The position numbers and the translations under genes were made by a program. Below, in pieces: positions 61,826 through 64,000 of a DNA stretch of 64,000 nt. A model generated the notes under the pieces. It was not told the origin of the DNA, did no database searches, and saw only the letters and a program-made list of their open reading frames with translations. How positions within the stretch are numbered: the first letter of the stretch is position 1; each line of letters starts with the position of its first letter. Source of the stretch: DATFQE01 sp963733845 (GTDB lineage Bacteria; Actinomycetota; Thermoleophilia; Gaiellales; Gaiellaceae); the NCBI GenBank assembly GCA_963733845.1, contig CAVTEM010000005.1, positions 186,001 to 250,000 on the forward strand, written 5' to 3'.

Positions 61826-62376
61826 GCACCGTCCGTTCCCAACCCCGCTGGCCCGACGTTCTCGCCGAGCACGGCGTGGACGACCGGACGGTCGCGCGGC
61901 TGATCTCGCAGCTCGCGGCCTGCGAGGTGGCCGCACTCGCCTTCTGCCGGCTGCTGGAGCGCTGGGGCAGGGGGGAGGCCGAGCCGTCGACCGCCGGCAG
62001 GCGCCAGGCGGCCTTCCGGCGGGCGGCCGAGCGGTGCGAGACCGCGCTCGCGGGGCTCGAGCGGCCGCTCTCCCGCTACCTGCTCGAGCTGGAGCCCGAG
62101 CGCGCAGAGGGGCGCTCCTGGTACGGCGAGCCGGGAACCGCTGAGCTGCTCGACTGGAGCCCGGTCCTCGCGCGCGCGGGCGTGCGAGTCTCCGAGGTCC
62201 GGGTCTCGCAGGCCTACCTCGAGCTCGCCGTGCTCGTTCGTGCCCTCGAGGGCCTCTCGACCGCCGCCCGCATGCACTCGTCTCTCGACCGCTCGTCCCT
62301 GTGGGCCGGCCTCTTCGACCTGCGCGAGAACCTGCTCGGCCGCGCGGTCGAGGACCTGCGCGCGCTTGCCGCCTGA
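61822..62376 (+). CDS. Unknown helical protein coupled to RNase J
   Basis: A 184-residue protein of unknown function, Arg/Leu/Ala/Glu-rich and mainly helical: 'RLISQLAACEVAALAFCRLL', 'AFRRAAERCETALAGLERPL', 'SQAYLELAVLVRALEGLSTA', 'LFDLRENLLGRAVEDLRALA'. No signal or membrane segment and no catalytic motif. The ATG overlaps the rnj stop (ATGA) and its end overlaps the kinase start by 11 nt, so it is part of this operon. Confidence 0.7.
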   Translation: MSTVRSQPRWPDVLAEHGVDDRTVARLISQLAACEVAALAFCRLLERWGRGEAEPSTAGRRQAAFRRAAERCETALAGLERPLSRYLLELEPERAEGRSWYGEPGTAELLDWSPVLARAGVRVSEVRVSQAYLELAVLVRALEGLSTAARMHSSLDRSSLWAGLFDLRENLLGRAVEDLRALAA

Positions 62377-63190
62377 GCTGACGGTCGTCGGCTCGGCCAA
62401 CCTCGACCTGGTCGGCCGTGTGGAACGGCTGCCGCAACCCGGCGAGACCGTCAGCGGCGCGAGCTTCGAGCGCCACCCGGGAGGCAAGGGTGCGAACCAG
62501 GCGGTCGCCGCCGCCCGGCTGGGCGCCCAGGTCCGCTTCATCGGCGCGGTCGGCGACGACTCGTTCGCGGGCGAGGCGCTCACCGGGCTGCGCGAGGCCG
62601 GCTGCGCGCTGACCGTCCGCGCGACGGCCGGGCCGACGGGCGTCGCCTTGATCTACGTGGACGCCGGCGGCGAGAACACGATCGTCGTCGCGCCCGGCGC
62701 CAACGGGGAGCTGCGGCCGTCGGACGTGGAGCTCGACGGCGGCACGGCGGTCCTCACGCAGCTCGAGATCCCGCCCCAGACCGTCGACGCCGTCGCGGAG
62801 CGAGCGCCCGGCTTCTTCGCCCTGAACGCGGCGCCCGCGAACCCGGTGTCCGCCGAGGTGGTTCGCCGCGCCGACCTCGTGGTCGTGAACCGGTACGAGC
62901 TGGAGGCACTGCCCGAGACGCCGAGGCTCGTCGCGCTCACCCTCGGCGCCGAGGGAGCCGTGCTGCTCGAGCACGGCGAGGAGGTGGCTCGCGCCGCGCC
63001 GCCGCGCGTCGACGCCGTCGACGGCACGGCGGCCGGGGACGCCTTCACCGCCTGCCTCGTCGTGTCGCTGCTGGAGGAGCGGCCGCGTGACGAAGCGTTG
63101 GCCCGTGCCTGCAAGGCCGGGGCGTTGGCCGCAGCGCGTGTCGGGGCCCAGCCCTCCCTCCCGACGGCCGAGGAGGTCGACGCCCTGTGA
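62366..63190 (+). CDS. PfkB family sugar kinase, ribokinase-like
   Basis: A 274-residue kinase likely acting on ribose or a related sugar. The start 'LTVVGSANLDLVGRVERLPQ' is typical of ribokinases, with 'RHPGGKGANQAVAAARLGAQ' (G-G-K-G-A-N-Q-A), 'FIGAVGDDSFAGEAL', 'VVNRYELEALP' and the catalytic Asp in 'VDAVDGTAAGDAFTACLVVS'. TTG start at 62366. It overlaps the nucleoside hydrolase gene downstream (GTGA), which could release the ribose it phosphorylates. Confidence 0.88.
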   Translation: MPPELTVVGSANLDLVGRVERLPQPGETVSGASFERHPGGKGANQAVAAARLGAQVRFIGAVGDDSFAGEALTGLREAGCALTVRATAGPTGVALIYVDAGGENTIVVAPGANGELRPSDVELDGGTAVLTQLEIPPQTVDAVAERAPGFFALNAAPANPVSAEVVRRADLVVVNRYELEALPETPRLVALTLGAEGAVLLEHGEEVARAAPPRVDAVDGTAAGDAFTACLVVSLLEERPRDEALARACKAGALAAARVGAQPSLPTAEEVDAL

Positions 63191-64000
63191 CGCGGATCCT
63201 GCTCGACTGCGATCCCGGCCACGACGACGCGATCGCGCTGCTGCTGGCGCTCGCCAGCCCCGAGCTCGAGCTCGTCGGCGTCACGACAGTCGCCGGCAAC
63301 CAGACCCTCGCGAAGACGACGGCGAACGCGATCCGGGTGCTGGAGCACGTGGAGCGAAGCGAGGTTCCGGTGGCCGCCGGAGCGGACCGGCCGCTGCTCC
63401 GCGACCCGTTCGTGGCGGCGCACGTCCACGGCCAGACCGGGCTGGACGGGCCGCAGCTGCCCCCGCCCCGGGGAGCGCCGCTCGACGTCCACGCGGTCGA
63501 TTTCCTCGCCGAGCACGCGCGCGGGGCGACCCTGGTCGCCGTCGGCCCGCTCACGAACGTGGCGCTGCTGCTGGCGCTGCGGCCCGAGGCGCGCCCCGAC
63601 CGGGTCGTCCTGATGGGCGGAGCGATCGCCGAGGGCAACATCACACCCGCGGCCGAGTTCAACATCTGGGCCGACCCGGAGGCGGCCGAGCGCGTGTTCG
63701 CGAGCGGCCTCGACGTGACGATGGTGGGCCTCGACGTCACCCACAAGGCGTTGCTGAGGCCGGAGCACGCCGACGAGCTGCGCGGTCGCGGGCGGGCGGG
63801 GAAGCTCGTCGCGGAGCTGTTCGACTTCTACCACCGCTTCCACCACGAGACCTACGGGCTGCCGGGCTCGCCCGTCCACGACGCGCTCGCGCTCGCACAG
63901 GTGCTCGAGCCCGACCTGCTCGAGCTGCGCCGGCTGCACGTGGCCGTCGACTGCGAGTCGCAGCTCTGCCGCGGCCGTACGGTCGTGGACGTGTGGGGAA
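63187..64000 (+). CDS. Nucleoside hydrolase, 3' end beyond the window
   Basis: An inosine-uridine-preferring-type N-ribohydrolase that splits nucleosides into base and ribose. The first 271 residues are present. The metal-binding start is 'LLDCDPGHDDAIALLLALAS' (D-x-D-x4-D-D), followed by 'GVTTVAGNQTLAKTTANAIR', 'HVHGQTGLDGP', 'VAVGPLTNVALLLALRPEA', 'VVLMGGAIAEGNITPAAEFN' with 'IWADPEAA', and 'SPVHDALALA' with the late Asp. It runs off the right edge without a stop, so some C-terminal residues are missing. With the ribokinase-like gene it forms a nucleoside-salvage pair. Confidence 0.9.
   Translation, partial: MTRILLDCDPGHDDAIALLLALASPELELVGVTTVAGNQTLAKTTANAIRVLEHVERSEVPVAAGADRPLLRDPFVAAHVHGQTGLDGPQLPPPRGAPLDVHAVDFLAEHARGATLVAVGPLTNVALLLALRPEARPDRVVLMGGAIAEGNITPAAEFNIWADPEAAERVFASGLDVTMVGLDVTHKALLRPEHADELRGRGRAGKLVAELFDFYHRFHHETYGLPGSPVHDALALAQVLEPDLLELRRLHVAVDCESQLCRGRTVVDVWG

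Noticed and set aside
1..64000. CRISPR arrays, toxin-antitoxin pairs, restriction systems or phage genes
   Set aside because: No regularly spaced repeats, no Cas-like or toxin-like proteins and no phage structural genes were seen on either strand. The only mobile DNA is the relic at tRNA-Arg.

Overview
This window reads as a chromosomal segment of a high-GC Gram-positive bacterium of the phylum Actinomycetota. Actinobacterial-type integration host factor sits in the order mihF-gmk-rpoZ-coaBC, the LexA-box consensus is CGAAC-N4-GTTCG, and a LysM SOS protein is present. The short IF2, a type 1B (PyrK-dependent) dihydroorotate dehydrogenase and many GTG/TTG starts fit a deep lineage such as Thermoleophilia (Gaiellales/Solirubrobacterales) better than Streptomyces or Mycobacterium. 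The class assignment is inference.

Layout. 1-10.7 kb: ECF sigma factor with fused zinc-finger/membrane tail, flippase-like membrane protein, HIT protein, KhtT/KhtU K+/H+ antiporter, two tandem small Cys-motif paralogues, a secreted protein, CorA, and a PadR regulator with an operator followed by a membrane protein and an unknown protein. 10.67-12.58 kb: a decayed integrative element at tRNA-Arg(CCG), with a 23-bp direct repeat of the tRNA 3' part, the end of a tyrosine recombinase, an IS5-type transposase remnant and two cargo genes. 12.6-20.2 kb: secreted M43-like metalloprotease, then a cluster of dipeptide epimerase, DUF1611 protein, secreted glycosidase-like protein and two M29 aminopeptidases (possible peptide/murein-peptide salvage), then a phosphoesterase. 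20.2-23.9 kb: SOS-controlled LysM protein, RNase Z, methyltransferase, MFS carrier. 24-32.5 kb: pyrimidine operon pyrR-pyrB-pyrC-carA-carB-pyrK-pyrD with a PyrR-binding leader; pyrF is not here. 32.5-35 kb: mihF, gmk, rpoZ, coaBC. 35-41.9 kb: MoxR-DUF58-transglutaminase trio, sugar nucleotidyltransferase, TPR protein, dtd, HIT, GNAT. 43.2-56.5 kb: translation/RNA operon rimP-nusA-rnpM-infB, then (after an antisense secreted LVIVD-repeat gene) ylxP-rbfA-nrnA-truB-ribF, then (after an antisense gamma-glutamyltransferase) rpsO-pnp. 56.5-64 kb: P-loop kinase, M16 protease-dapB-dapA, RNase J, an unknown gene, a PfkB sugar kinase and a nucleoside hydrolase cut by the window end.

How the genes work together. 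The middle of the window is housekeeping: UMP synthesis under PyrR control, GMP kinase, RNA polymerase omega, CoA synthesis, transcription elongation, translation initiation, ribosome maturation, tRNA pseudouridylation and RNA decay (PNPase, RNase J, RNase Z, NrnA). Genes overlap by 1-20 nt in long operons. Several promoters place the -10 box only 7-9 nt before the start codon, so leaderless mRNAs look common.

Caution. At least a dozen otherwise intact genes, including the essential infB and also pnp, need a one-base frame change to read through. Most changes are in the same direction (one extra base). This looks like systematic indel error in the assembly. I annotate these loci as single genes and give the approximate break points.
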